Positions 1-6,150 are shown, numbered from the stretch's first letter. The stretch is DNA of 10,421 nt from Chloroflexota bacterium (GCA_014360745.1 JACIWY010000098.1:1-10421), one strand, 5' to 3'. Numbers and translations: made by a program. The notes: a model not told the origin generated them from the letters alone.

Positions 1-3
1 TCT

Positions 4-669
4 TTGAAGGTACAGGCAGGCTATTTGGCCGAGCTGGCACCCTATTGGGACGGACGGTTTTCCCGTGAAGGGTTGATCTGGGGCCAGGAGCCCAGCCCGA
101 CGGTGGCCATGGCAGCACAACGTTTTCACGCCGAGAATGTGCGCACCGTCCTGGTTCCCGGTTCGGGATATGGGCGCAACACCCGCGCGCTCGCCTTGGC
201 CGGGTTCCAAGTCACTGGCATCGAGCTATCGGAAAAGGCCATCGCCTTGGCCAAACATTTTGACCCTTATACCCGCTTTGTGCACGGCTCGGCGCTGGAT
301 CCGGCTCCCTGCCCAGGCCCTTACGACGCTATTTACTGCTTTAACGTCTTGCATCTTTTTCGCGCCCCCGAGCGGCAGGTCATGATCGAACAAAGTCGCC
401 GCCGGCTCAAGCCCGGAGGAGTGGCCTTTTTCACCGCCTTTGCCGAGAACGATCCCGGCTATGGTCGCGGCCCGGAGGTCGAGCCGCATACCTTCGAAAG
501 CCGGCCTGGCCGCCCGGCCCACTATTTTGACCAGGCAGACCTGCGCTTGCATTTCGGCGCCTGGGAAGTGTTGGCGGATGGGCTGGTCGAGGAATACGAA
601 GATCATGGCGAGGGCGTGCACGCCCATCGTTTTCGCTGGATCTATGTTCGCAACCCATCCGGCCGTTAA
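4..669 (+). CDS. Class I SAM-dependent methyltransferase (TehB/TPMT-like)
   Basis: Predicted soluble Rossmann-fold methyltransferase using S-adenosylmethionine; the substrate is unknown. Seen: an N-terminal segment YWDGRFSREGLIWGQEPSP (about residues 14-32) typical of TehB/thiopurine-methyltransferase-like proteins; glycine-rich motif I VLVPGSGYGRNT (49-60); an acidic ribose-binding Glu in GIELS (72-76); YDAIYCFNVLHLF (107-119) as motif II; and RRLKPGG (133-139) before strand 5. The length of about 221 aa is normal for the family. The start used is a TTG at base 4 with no visible ribosome site, and the frame is open to base 1, so the true start may lie before the window. The gene converges on the hgcAB operon and ends 87 bases from the hgcB stop. 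Whether it acts on metal(loid)s or thiols, as some relatives do, is inference only. Confidence 0.85.
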   Translation: MKVQAGYLAELAPYWDGRFSREGLIWGQEPSPTVAMAAQRFHAENVRTVLVPGSGYGRNTRALALAGFQVTGIELSEKAIALAKHFDPYTRFVHGSALDPAPCPGPYDAIYCFNVLHLFRAPERQVMIEQSRRRLKPGGVAFFTAFAENDPGYGRGPEVEPHTFESRPGRPAHYFDQADLRLHFGAWEVLADGLVEEYEDHGEGVHAHRFRWIYVRNPSGR

Positions 670-674
670 TGGAT

Positions 675-705
675 AACGGGCAGGTTTTATTCGGACCTGC
701 CCGTT
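675..705. terminator. Stem-loop between convergent genes
   Basis: Perfect 11-bp inverted repeat, AACGGGCAGGT and ACCTGCCCGTT, around a 9-base loop. It begins 6 bases after the methyltransferase stop and lies 51 bases beyond the hgcB stop. There is no long T-run on either side, so it is not a textbook intrinsic terminator. Its position between convergent genes suggests a bidirectional terminator or 3'-end stabiliser. A second small hairpin, CCTGC-GGT-GCAGG, sits at 729-741. Confidence 0.6.
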
Positions 706-756
706 GTCTCGTCATCGGGGGTTATCGCCCTGCGGTGCAGGACGTTATGATCCCTC

Positions 757-1125
757 TCAACGCGCCTGCTGTTCGGTTAGGGTGGCCTCTGCTTCGCAGG
801 CGCATGCCGTGCTCTCTTCGGTGCAACACGTTGGGCCGCAGGTTGGTTCCCCGCCGGTGAGCGCGGCGTGGATGAGAGCGATGGCACAGCCCACCCCTGC
901 GTCCACAGCGATAGCCTCCGTGGGACAATTCTTGGCACAGGCGCCACACTCGATACATGCTTCGGGGCGAACCGCCTCGGCGATTTGGTCTCTTAACACG
1001 AACACGCCATGCGGGCATACCGCCTCGCACATCCCACATCCGATGCAGCGCTCTGCGTCGTAGCGCAGTGTGTTAACTCCCTCGGCCAAAGCCACCATCC
1101 CTCGAATTTGAGCCATCGTGATCAT
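757..1125 (-). CDS. hgcB: HgcB, ferredoxin partner for mercury methylation
   Basis: Bacterial-type 2[4Fe-4S] ferredoxin, 122 aa. In this family HgcB is thought to reduce the HgcA corrinoid to Co(I) and possibly to hand over Hg(II). Seen: two CxxCxxCxxxCP clusters (Cys27/30/33/37 and Cys57/60/63/67), the HgcB-type segment VCPHGVF after the first cluster, and an additional Cys80 in VDAGVGCA, matching the conserved extra cysteine of HgcB. A tail then carries Cys96, vicinal Cys100-Cys101, Cys108 and Cys110. A C-terminal vicinal pair is a family hallmark; this tail has three more. The start ATG at 1125 overlaps the hgcA stop (ATGA). An ATG at 1116, with a GGGGG stretch 9 bases upstream, is an alternative giving 119 aa. 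The frame stays open to 1302, but that part lies inside hgcA. Confidence 0.93.
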   Translation of the reverse strand: MITMAQIRGMVALAEGVNTLRYDAERCIGCGMCEAVCPHGVFVLRDQIAEAVRPEACIECGACAKNCPTEAIAVDAGVGCAIALIHAALTGGEPTCGPTCCTEESTACACEAEATLTEQQAR

Positions 1126-2219
1126 CCCCCGATCCAGCGGGCTATGCCCGCTATCAAGGTCATCAAAGTTCCCGATCCTGCAAGCGCCACCAGAGGGCGG
1201 ATGTAATGTTTGATCTCTCTCGCCACAGCTGTCTGCGAGGTAATCGGCGTGGAGCCGGTAAAGTTTAGCGCCAGATAAGCCGTGATCGGGGGCAGCAAGC
1301 ACAACAACCCCGCCGAGCGCAAAATATGCACCCAGGGGGCCAGGTCGCCCCCCTGAACGTACGCGCCCAACCCTATCCCCAGCGCCACCACGGTGCCCAA
1401 GAGCAGCCCTTTGCTGCTAAAGTCCTTGGTCGGCAGCCAAGGCAGCAATGCCGGCAAGAGCGCTGCACCAGCCAATATCGCAGCTATGGCTCCCAGCGCG
1501 CCCCAAACGCTGGCCAACACATAGAGCGCAACGGCCAACCCCACCATGGGTAGAAAATAGTGTTTTATCTCCACCGGCACCAATACCAATCGCTCGCCCA
1601 AGGTGAACGTCACCCGGCGCATTTCCGGCGTGGCCTGCCCCGTGTCCAGATAGCGCGGCAAGTCGCGGGCGCGCACCGGCCCGTACTCAACGCGAAACCC
1701 GCTTCGTCGCCGCACCTCGTGGGCGGCCACCCCTGGCGCGCCCAACTGGGGTAAGATCAATCGTCGGTGGTCCACCACCTCGTCCAGGCCGCTGTCCTCG
1801 ATGCGCCGCACCAATTCCTCGGTGCCAAAGGTGCCTTTGCCCGCCGCACACCAGACGTTGATCCCCTTGGTATCCAGGACCAGGATCCAGGCGCTCCGAC
1901 CGTCCAACGACGAGCGCAAGGCGTCGAAACTGAGGCTATAGTTCGCCGTCACCAACACCGGTGACCTGGAAGTGGGCTGGCCCAAGGCATACAGGCCGGG
2001 TTCGACGCGGTGATCGCCTCGTCGATACCCCAAACGGGCCAGCACGTGATCCCAACGGTCGGCAGCCGTCAAGCGGCTATCGGTGCGCCAGACCAACGCC
2101 CGCCCTGACGCTGCGATGCCGGTGCGAGCGGTACCATCGCGAACTACCCCTTCCGCAGGGGCGCAACAGGCCCGCCTGCTGCGAACCTCCGTGGTTCCTC
2201 CACAACACGATGTGCTCAT
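1122..2219 (-). CDS. hgcA: HgcA, membrane corrinoid mercury methyltransferase
   Basis: Corrinoid protein that transfers a methyl group to Hg(II) to make methylmercury; membrane-anchored with a cytoplasmic cobalamin domain. 365 aa from this start. Seen: cobalamin-binding domain about residues 45-195 with DSRLTAADRW, VEPGLYALG and SPVLVTANYSLSFD blocks; the diagnostic cap-helix motif NVWCAAGK at 121-128, where Cys124 is the expected lower axial cobalt ligand; then LPQLGAPGVAAHEVRRRSGF and YGPVRA; then about five hydrophobic helices from residue 222 to the end, with NFTGSTPITSQTAVAREI before the last. The start was chosen because its ATG overlaps the arsR stop (ATGA) and follows a GGAGGAGG sequence. 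The ORF could extend 25 codons further, but those lie inside arsR. Odd: an N-terminal extension with two Cys-Cys pairs (residues 5-6 and 18-19). The family assignment is very secure. Confidence 0.96.
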   Translation of the reverse strand: MSTSCCGGTTEVRSRRACCAPAEGVVRDGTARTGIAASGRALVWRTDSRLTAADRWDHVLARLGYRRGDHRVEPGLYALGQPTSRSPVLVTANYSLSFDALRSSLDGRSAWILVLDTKGINVWCAAGKGTFGTEELVRRIEDSGLDEVVDHRRLILPQLGAPGVAAHEVRRRSGFRVEYGPVRARDLPRYLDTGQATPEMRRVTFTLGERLVLVPVEIKHYFLPMVGLAVALYVLASVWGALGAIAAILAGAALLPALLPWLPTKDFSSKGLLLGTVVALGIGLGAYVQGGDLAPWVHILRSAGLLCLLPPITAYLALNFTGSTPITSQTAVAREIKHYIRPLVALAGSGTLMTLIAGIARWIGG

Positions 2220-2581
2220 TCCTCCTCCATCTGACGATAGCAAGATGGCGGCGTGACAGCGGCCAGGCCGGCTACCTTCTCGGCATCCTCGCACACTTGG
2301 GGATCGTCCTTCAAAGAATGGCGCACCAGATCGAGGAAGGACAGATTATGGGCGGTGATCGGCTCCGTCTCCAGCCGATAGTAGACCCATAGGCCCTCCT
2401 TACGATCGGCCACCAGCCCCGCCTGGCGCAACAAGGCCAGATGTTTGGACACGGTGGATTGGGCCAGGCCGAGCCGTTCTGCCAGGTAGCATACGCACAG
2501 CTCGCCCTTTTCCAGCATCTTGAGGATACGCACCCGATTGGGATCGCTTATTGCCTTGGCCGCTGCGATAAAGTCGCGCAT
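2216..2581 (-). CDS. arsR: ArsR-family metal(loid)-sensing repressor
   Basis: Winged-helix repressor of 121 aa, first gene of the hgcAB operon. Seen: helix alpha-3 with GELCVCYLAERL (27-38), where Cys29 and Cys31 form the CxC of ArsR As(III)-type sites; recognition helix QSTVSKHLALLRQAGL (41-56); and the wing with ADRKEGLWVYYRLE (58-71). Further cysteines at 97 and 114 lie in the C-terminal arm and could complete a trigonal thiolate site. In the family, metal(loid) binding releases DNA. Preceded by GAGGAGG 7 bases before the ATG. Its stop overlaps the hgcA start. ArsR-like regulators beside hgcAB are known in other mercury methylators; the inducer here (arsenite, antimonite, Hg or another) cannot be told from sequence. 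Confidence 0.93.
   Translation of the reverse strand: MRDFIAAAKAISDPNRVRILKMLEKGELCVCYLAERLGLAQSTVSKHLALLRQAGLVADRKEGLWVYYRLETEPITAHNLSFLDLVRHSLKDDPQVCEDAEKVAGLAAVTPPSCYRQMEEE
2221..2228 (-). promoter_or_regulatory. Ribosome binding site of hgcA inside arsR
   Basis: GGAGGAGG on the minus strand, just before the hgcA ATG at 2219. It forms part of the last Glu codons of arsR. This site plus the ATGA overlap decides the hgcA start and suggests translational coupling. Confidence 0.7.
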
Positions 2582-2608
2582 GCTGCCGCCTCCTCGCCGA
2601 TGGGCGTT

Positions 2609-2636
2609 ATTATATGGCTAAATGGCGATATAGCAA
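2609..2636 (-). promoter_or_regulatory. Sigma70-like promoter of arsR-hgcAB
   Basis: Minus strand: a perfect -10 TATAAT at 2614..2609 and a -35-like TTGCTA at 2636..2631 (matching TTG and the final A of TTGACA), separated by 16 bases. Transcription would begin near 2602, about 20 bases before the arsR ATG, leaving a short leader with the GAGGAGG site at 2595..2589. Confidence 0.65.
2611..2632. promoter_or_regulatory. Candidate ArsR operator, imperfect palindrome
   Basis: A 22-bp imperfect inverted repeat in which 16 of 22 positions are symmetric: TATAT-n-GC-n-A-nn-T-n-GC-n-ATATA. It fills the -35/-10 spacer and overlaps the -10 of the arsR promoter, where a repressor would block RNA polymerase. 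A-T-rich ends with inner GC and about two helical half-sites fit ArsR/SmtB-type operators. The protein-site link is inferred from position. Confidence 0.6.
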
Positions 2637-2675
2637 AATAGGAACAGGTGCTTGTGGAGCGCCGCCGTCACCAGG

Positions 2676-2693
2676 ACACAGATTTCGTAGATT
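2676..2693 (+). repeat. Copy 1 of ACACAGATTTC direct repeat
   Basis: ACACAGATTTC followed by GTAGATT. The same 11-mer occurs at 3306-3316 in the same orientation followed by ACAGATG, so the pattern ACACAGATTTCnnAGAT is shared. The copies flank the response-regulator gene. The text after this copy (to about 2735) contains AATCC-type repeats resembling a decayed dispersed intergenic repeat; no coding potential seen. Confidence 0.4.
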
Positions 2694-2742
2694 CCTTCTT
2701 GGGCAAGGAGCCTGAATCCTTTAATCCGCGTTCTATTCCGCG

Positions 2743-3195
2743 CTATTTTCGAGAGGCGTGTTCAAAGGCGGGGGAGTCGTCGACGGTATGCTCGACGGCG
2801 GATTCGTCGGAGCCGTTCAACAAAGACTTGGCCAGGGCAACGAATTCATTAATGTCAAACGGTTTGATCAACAAGGGCAGATTCCACTCCCTGACCCGCT
2901 GAACTCCCTCATCCGACGAAAAGCCCGTAATAAACAGAAAACGCGGCGACGGTCGTCGCTCGTGTAACACCTCGTATACGCGATCTCCGCTAAGCCGGGG
3001 CATGCGAATATCCAGAATCACCAAATCGAAGGGCTCCCCGTCCTCCGGCCACGCGGCGACAGCCGGGGGGCCATCGTTCACCGCCACCACCTCCCAACCT
3101 TGACGCTTTAACACCCGCGTCAGCACAGCTCGTAATGTATCTTCGTCGTCGGCGAGCAAGATGCGCGCCCGCCTGTTCCTATCCCTGCTCTCCAT
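2743..3195 (-). CDS. Single-domain response regulator (CheY-like receiver)
   Basis: Stand-alone receiver domain, 150 aa. It receives a phosphoryl group from a histidine kinase and passes the signal on by protein contacts. Seen: strand 1 RILLADDED (11-19) with the acidic pair Asp16/Asp17; phospho-acceptor Asp62 in DLVILDIRMP; switch Thr90 in FLFITGF; and the conserved Lys111 in LIKPFD. The last 20 or so residues form a polar tail. No DNA-binding or enzymatic output domain is present. The start has GGAGG 4 bases upstream. No histidine kinase lies in the window, so it is an orphan here. It is co-directional with arsR-hgcAB, with a 161-base gap and a separate promoter before arsR, so joint control is not indicated. 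Confidence 0.92.
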   Translation of the reverse strand: MESRDRNRRARILLADDEDTLRAVLTRVLKRQGWEVVAVNDGPPAVAAWPEDGEPFDLVILDIRMPRLSGDRVYEVLHERRPSPRFLFITGFSSDEGVQRVREWNLPLLIKPFDINEFVALAKSLLNGSDESAVEHTVDDSPAFEHASRK

Positions 3196-3451
3196 CGTGC
3201 CTCCAGGGGTCGCCTAACGCCTTATGGACCTTCATCCATATAGACGTCTAAGGATAAGGTCTTGTTTCAAGATGCCCCCAATAGGACGCCGCAAAGGTTA
3301 TTGGCACACAGATTTCACAGATGGGGCGGATTTTCTCTTTATAGTGACAGCGCCCTATCCATTCCTCGCCATTTTCGGGGTAGCGTCCGTTCGAGGGATC
3401 AAGCCACCCTCTCGATTCCATTATAGGACGTTAAAAAGGGAATACAAACAA
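3196..3451. other. Non-coding stretch between response regulator and permease
   Basis: Together with the terminator up to 3490 this is about 330 bases without a supportable gene. It holds a perfect 10-bp palindrome TAGACGTCTA at 3241-3250, which could sit near the response-regulator promoter; a TTGAAA (minus strand, 3270..3265) without a well-spaced -10; the second ACACAGATTTC copy at 3306-3316; and two short ATAGGACG matches near 3281 and 3423. The open frame at 3224-3505 has no recognisable protein features. Confidence 0.5.
3306..3322 (+). repeat. Copy 2 of ACACAGATTTC direct repeat
   Basis: ACACAGATTTC followed by ACAGAT. It matches the copy at 2676 in the same orientation, about 630 bases away. 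Within the copy, ACAGAT is itself repeated after TTTC. It resembles dispersed intergenic repeats but is too short to class. Confidence 0.4.
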
Positions 3452-3490
3452 ACTGCAGCCCGTCGAGGGCAATGCTCGACAGGCCGCAGT
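3441..3490 (-). terminator. Intrinsic terminator downstream of the permease
   Basis: Minus-strand hairpin with 16-bp arms (3490..3475 and 3467..3452; 14 of 16 positions pair) and a 7-base loop. It is followed on the minus strand by the T-rich TTGTTTGTATT. It lies 33 bases beyond the permease stop codon and is the best terminator in the window. Confidence 0.8.
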
Positions 3491-3523
3491 GAAGGAGACA
3501 AATGAAAACGCAACTACCCGGCG

Positions 3524-4840
3524 CTATTCCCCAGTATTTTTGTTCTCTCGAGGCGGGATGAGGATAAAGATCGCGTTCAGCAGAATCCCAAGCACGGCCG
3601 AGGTGGCGATGGCCGGCAAGCCGCCCAATAACGGCAGGTTACCCCCGGGGAAGGCGCTGCCGCCGATACCTACCACCAGGATGACTGCACCGATGGCCAG
3701 TTGTCGTGGGTCGAACAGGTTCACCTTTTCTGATTGGATCAAGGCCACACCTTGTAGACCGATCACGCCAAAGAGGAATATGGCTAGGCCACCGGTGACA
3801 GCCACCGGCAATGTCTCGACGACCGCGGCCAGCTTGCCTCCGAACCCCAACAGCATCGAGATCAGCCCGGCGACGACCAATACAGGGCAGGAATAGTTGC
3901 GCGTGATGGCCATGAGCGAATTATTCTCGCCATAGTTGGTGCCGGCGCAGCCACCCAAAAGGCCGTTGATCCCATCGCCGATGCCATCCAAAATCAGGTT
4001 GAGCCCGATCAAGTTCTTGATGTTGAGCGGCTTGCGCCCCAACTCTTCGGCGAGCTGGTCGACATAGAGGCTAATCTGATACAGGTGCGCCGTCGATTCC
4101 GGTATGGTCGCCACAGCGATAGGCGCGATGGCCAAAATGGCCGGCCATTTGAACACCGGCAGGCTGAAGGCCGGGGCGCGCACCCATGCCGCCTGCCGCA
4201 CGGCCTCATATTCCACGACGCCCAGGAGGGCGCTCAGGATATAACCGGCGATGGCGCCCAACAACACGGGGAGCATGGCGATCACGCCTCGGCCGCGCAG
4301 ATAGGCGGAAAAGAGGATGGTGGCTACCAGGGTGAAAAAGGCGATACCCCAGTGGGCGGCGGCCATGTCCAGGGCCGCCTTGGCCAACGAGATGCCGATG
4401 ACGATGGCCACCGAGCCGGTGACGATGGGCGGCAAAACTTTATCCAACGATTCTTTACCCACCCAACGGATGAGCAAACCGGCCAGAATCGACACCACAG
4501 CGGTAGCTATAATGCCTCCTTGGGCCACCTGCACGCCGCCCCATTCGGCCCCCACAACGGCGGATACAGCGGCGATATACGAGAAACTGGAGCCATAATA
4601 GAGGGGGATGCGCATTCCCGAGCCTACCAGAGCCACAATAGTAGCCAAACCGCTGGCGAACAGCGTCACTCCTACGTCGAACCCCGTCAAGATGGCGACG
4701 AGCACCGTGGCCGGGAACATGGTCAACACATGCTGGAGGCCAAAAGCGAGCAAGGCTCCAAGAGGCGGCAGATCGCGCGGCAAATAGCCCTGTACCGTTC
4801 TCTCGGTAGGCATAGCGACAGGCGTTGTCTTGGCGGTCAC
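3524..4840 (-). CDS. NCS2-family uracil/xanthine permease
   Basis: Inner-membrane nucleobase:proton symporter of the NCS2 (UraA-like) fold, 438 aa, near the usual length, with about 14 hydrophobic segments. Seen: GLQHVLTMFPATVL (35-48) with His37; IPLYYGSSFSYI (78-89); TIPESTAH (245-252) with Glu248 and His252; and GCAGTNYGENNSLMAITRNYS (297-317) with Glu305. These Glu/His/Glu positions match the substrate and proton sites known in E. coli UraA, and the YGEN sequence favours uracil over xanthine. The start is a GTG with AAGGA 7 bases upstream; an in-frame ATG at 4813 is an alternative. It lies 157 bases downstream of the enolase-family gene on the same strand; co-transcription is possible but a functional link is not evident. 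Confidence 0.92.
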   Translation of the reverse strand: MTAKTTPVAMPTERTVQGYLPRDLPPLGALLAFGLQHVLTMFPATVLVAILTGFDVGVTLFASGLATIVALVGSGMRIPLYYGSSFSYIAAVSAVVGAEWGGVQVAQGGIIATAVVSILAGLLIRWVGKESLDKVLPPIVTGSVAIVIGISLAKAALDMAAAHWGIAFFTLVATILFSAYLRGRGVIAMLPVLLGAIAGYILSALLGVVEYEAVRQAAWVRAPAFSLPVFKWPAILAIAPIAVATIPESTAHLYQISLYVDQLAEELGRKPLNIKNLIGLNLILDGIGDGINGLLGGCAGTNYGENNSLMAITRNYSCPVLVVAGLISMLLGFGGKLAAVVETLPVAVTGGLAIFLFGVIGLQGVALIQSEKVNLFDPRQLAIGAVILVVGIGGSAFPGGNLPLLGGLPAIATSAVLGILLNAIFILIPPRENKNTGE

Positions 4841-4890
4841 GGGAGTTTCCTTTCTGTGGAATGTATGGCGAGACGGCTACAGATCTGGCC

Positions 4891-4908
4891 CGGCGAAACT
4901 CATCGCCG
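4891..4908 (-). other. Leader hairpin upstream of the permease
   Basis: Perfect 6-bp stem CGGCGA/TCGCCG with a 6-base loop, 51 bases before the permease GTG start on the minus strand. It could be a leader control element. No T-run or alternative pairing is obvious, so a regulatory role is a guess. Confidence 0.35.
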
Positions 4909-4949
4909 AATCGTGTTTGAAAGTGAAATACGGTCAGCATTCAGACATT

Positions 4950-4970
4950 GCGCCCCGCCCGGCGCTTTTT
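4950..4970 (+). terminator. Terminator-like hairpin on the plus strand
   Basis: GCGCC, loop CCGCCC, GGCGC, then TTTTT. This has the form of an intrinsic terminator reading on the plus strand, although both neighbouring genes are on the minus strand. It could stop antisense transcription entering the enolase-family gene, or be chance in GC-rich DNA. Confidence 0.35.
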
Positions 4971-4997
4971 ATAGTAAAAGGAAGGATCAGGCTATCC

Positions 4998-6134
4998 TCA
5001 GCCTTCAAAACTGGTCACTACCTCCAATTGTTCCTCGTCCAGCTCTACGCCCAGCCCCGCTCCTTGCGGCACCGGCACGCAACCATCCTCCTCTACCATA
5101 AAGGGCGTTTTGAGCACTTTTTGTGTCGTCTCGGCCGTCAGGATGGGGGGATCGAAACCAAATTCGAGCACCGGACAGTTTTCGACACTGGCCATCACAT
5201 GGAGGCTGGCGGCGATGCCCAAGGGGAAGTGGGCGCCGCTCATCACGTGGGGCACGATCAGCCGCCCGTAATAGTCGGCCAGGATGGCGGCCCGGCGCAC
5301 GCCAGTGATCCCATAGTTACCGCCGAGGATCACATCGGGTTGGATGATATCATAGGCGCCGCGCTGCAGATGCTCGCAAAAGTCGTATACCGTCGGCGTA
5401 TGTTCACCCCCGGCGATGAACATATCCACCGAGGCGGCAATGTCGGCCAACCCCTCGATGTCCTGGCGCGGCAGGGGCTCTTCCAGATAGTAAACGTCCA
5501 GGTCGTCCAGCGCCTGGGCGATCCGTTGCGCCGTCCTGCGTGACCAGAAGGTATAACCCTCGCCGACGTTGTTCTGGTTGGCATCGACCAGGATCATGAA
5601 ATCGTCGTCCACCACATCGCGCACCGCTTCGACCACTTCGACGTCGTCCCACGGATCGGGACGATGCAGGCGCAGCTTGGCGGCGCGAAAGCCGAGCTCG
5701 GCGATATGCTCGATATGCTCCGCCGTCTCTTCGGGCTCCATCAAGCGGCTCGTAGCGGCGTACACGAGCACTCGATCGGTCATTGCGCCGAGGAGCTTGT
5801 GGATCGGTAGCCCTGCCGCCTTGCCGAGAATATCCCACATGGCGATTTCGATCCCGGCCCCGCCGCGCCCGCTATTGCCCGACCGCCTACCACTCATATG
5901 CTGGTCGAAAAAGGCCTCCACATAACAAGGGTCGGCACCGATAAGGCCCCCCAGATCCGCGTAGCCGGTGTTTGGCCCATACCCGACAAGCCCTTCGTCG
6001 GTGTACACTTTGTAAAACGAGAATTCGAAGGATGTGATCGGCGTCGCTTTGGGGCCTCGCCAGGCGGCCCTCCAGGGGATGGGCAATATTGTCGGTTCTT
6101 TGCTGTGCAAAACCTCGATCCTGGTGATTTTCAT
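4998..6134 (-). CDS. Enolase-superfamily enzyme, mandelate racemase-like
   Basis: Probable Mg-dependent sugar-acid dehydratase or racemase, 378 aa, the usual family length. N-terminal capping domain (about 1-120), then a (beta/alpha)7 barrel. Seen, numbered from this start: Lys153-Leu-Arg155 at the end of strand 2 (a KxR variant of the KxK pair); metal ligands Asp184 (VDANQ), Glu218 (YLEEP) and Glu244 (GGEH); Asp266 (QPD); and His296 (PHVMSG), the Asp-His dyad of the mandelate racemase group. These support proton abstraction from a carboxylate substrate; the exact substrate is not readable. The start was chosen by a perfect AGGAGGT 9 bases upstream; the frame could begin at 6185, but those 17 codons contain the ribosome site. 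It is divergent from hsp20. Confidence 0.9.
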   Translation of the reverse strand: MKITRIEVLHSKEPTILPIPWRAAWRGPKATPITSFEFSFYKVYTDEGLVGYGPNTGYADLGGLIGADPCYVEAFFDQHMSGRRSGNSGRGGAGIEIAMWDILGKAAGLPIHKLLGAMTDRVLVYAATSRLMEPEETAEHIEHIAELGFRAAKLRLHRPDPWDDVEVVEAVRDVVDDDFMILVDANQNNVGEGYTFWSRRTAQRIAQALDDLDVYYLEEPLPRQDIEGLADIAASVDMFIAGGEHTPTVYDFCEHLQRGAYDIIQPDVILGGNYGITGVRRAAILADYYGRLIVPHVMSGAHFPLGIAASLHVMASVENCPVLEFGFDPPILTAETTQKVLKTPFMVEEDGCVPVPQGAGLGVELDEEQLEVVTSFEG

Positions 6135-6143
6135 TGCGGTTGG

Positions 6144-6150
6144 ACCTCCT
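6144..6150 (-). promoter_or_regulatory. Ribosome binding site fixing the enolase-family start
   Basis: Perfect AGGAGGT on the minus strand, 9 bases before the ATG at 6134. It argues against the longer reading from 6185. Confidence 0.75.

Noticed and set aside
1126..1302. N-terminal extension of HgcB to 1302
   Set aside because: These codons lie inside hgcA; the ATGA junction and family length favour the start at 1125 or 1116.
3224..3505. A 93-codon plus-strand open frame in the intergenic region
   Set aside because: It runs through the palindrome, the repeat copy and the permease terminator, with no protein family resemblance.
3503..3562. A 19-codon plus-strand ORF with an AAGGAGA site upstream
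   Set aside because: It overlaps the permease 3' end antisense, has no promoter and shows no recognisable peptide; probably chance.
4085..5101. A 338-codon plus-strand open frame over the permease
   Set aside because: Its translation is low-complexity, rich in His, Gly and Arg, and antisense to a clear NCS2 permease.
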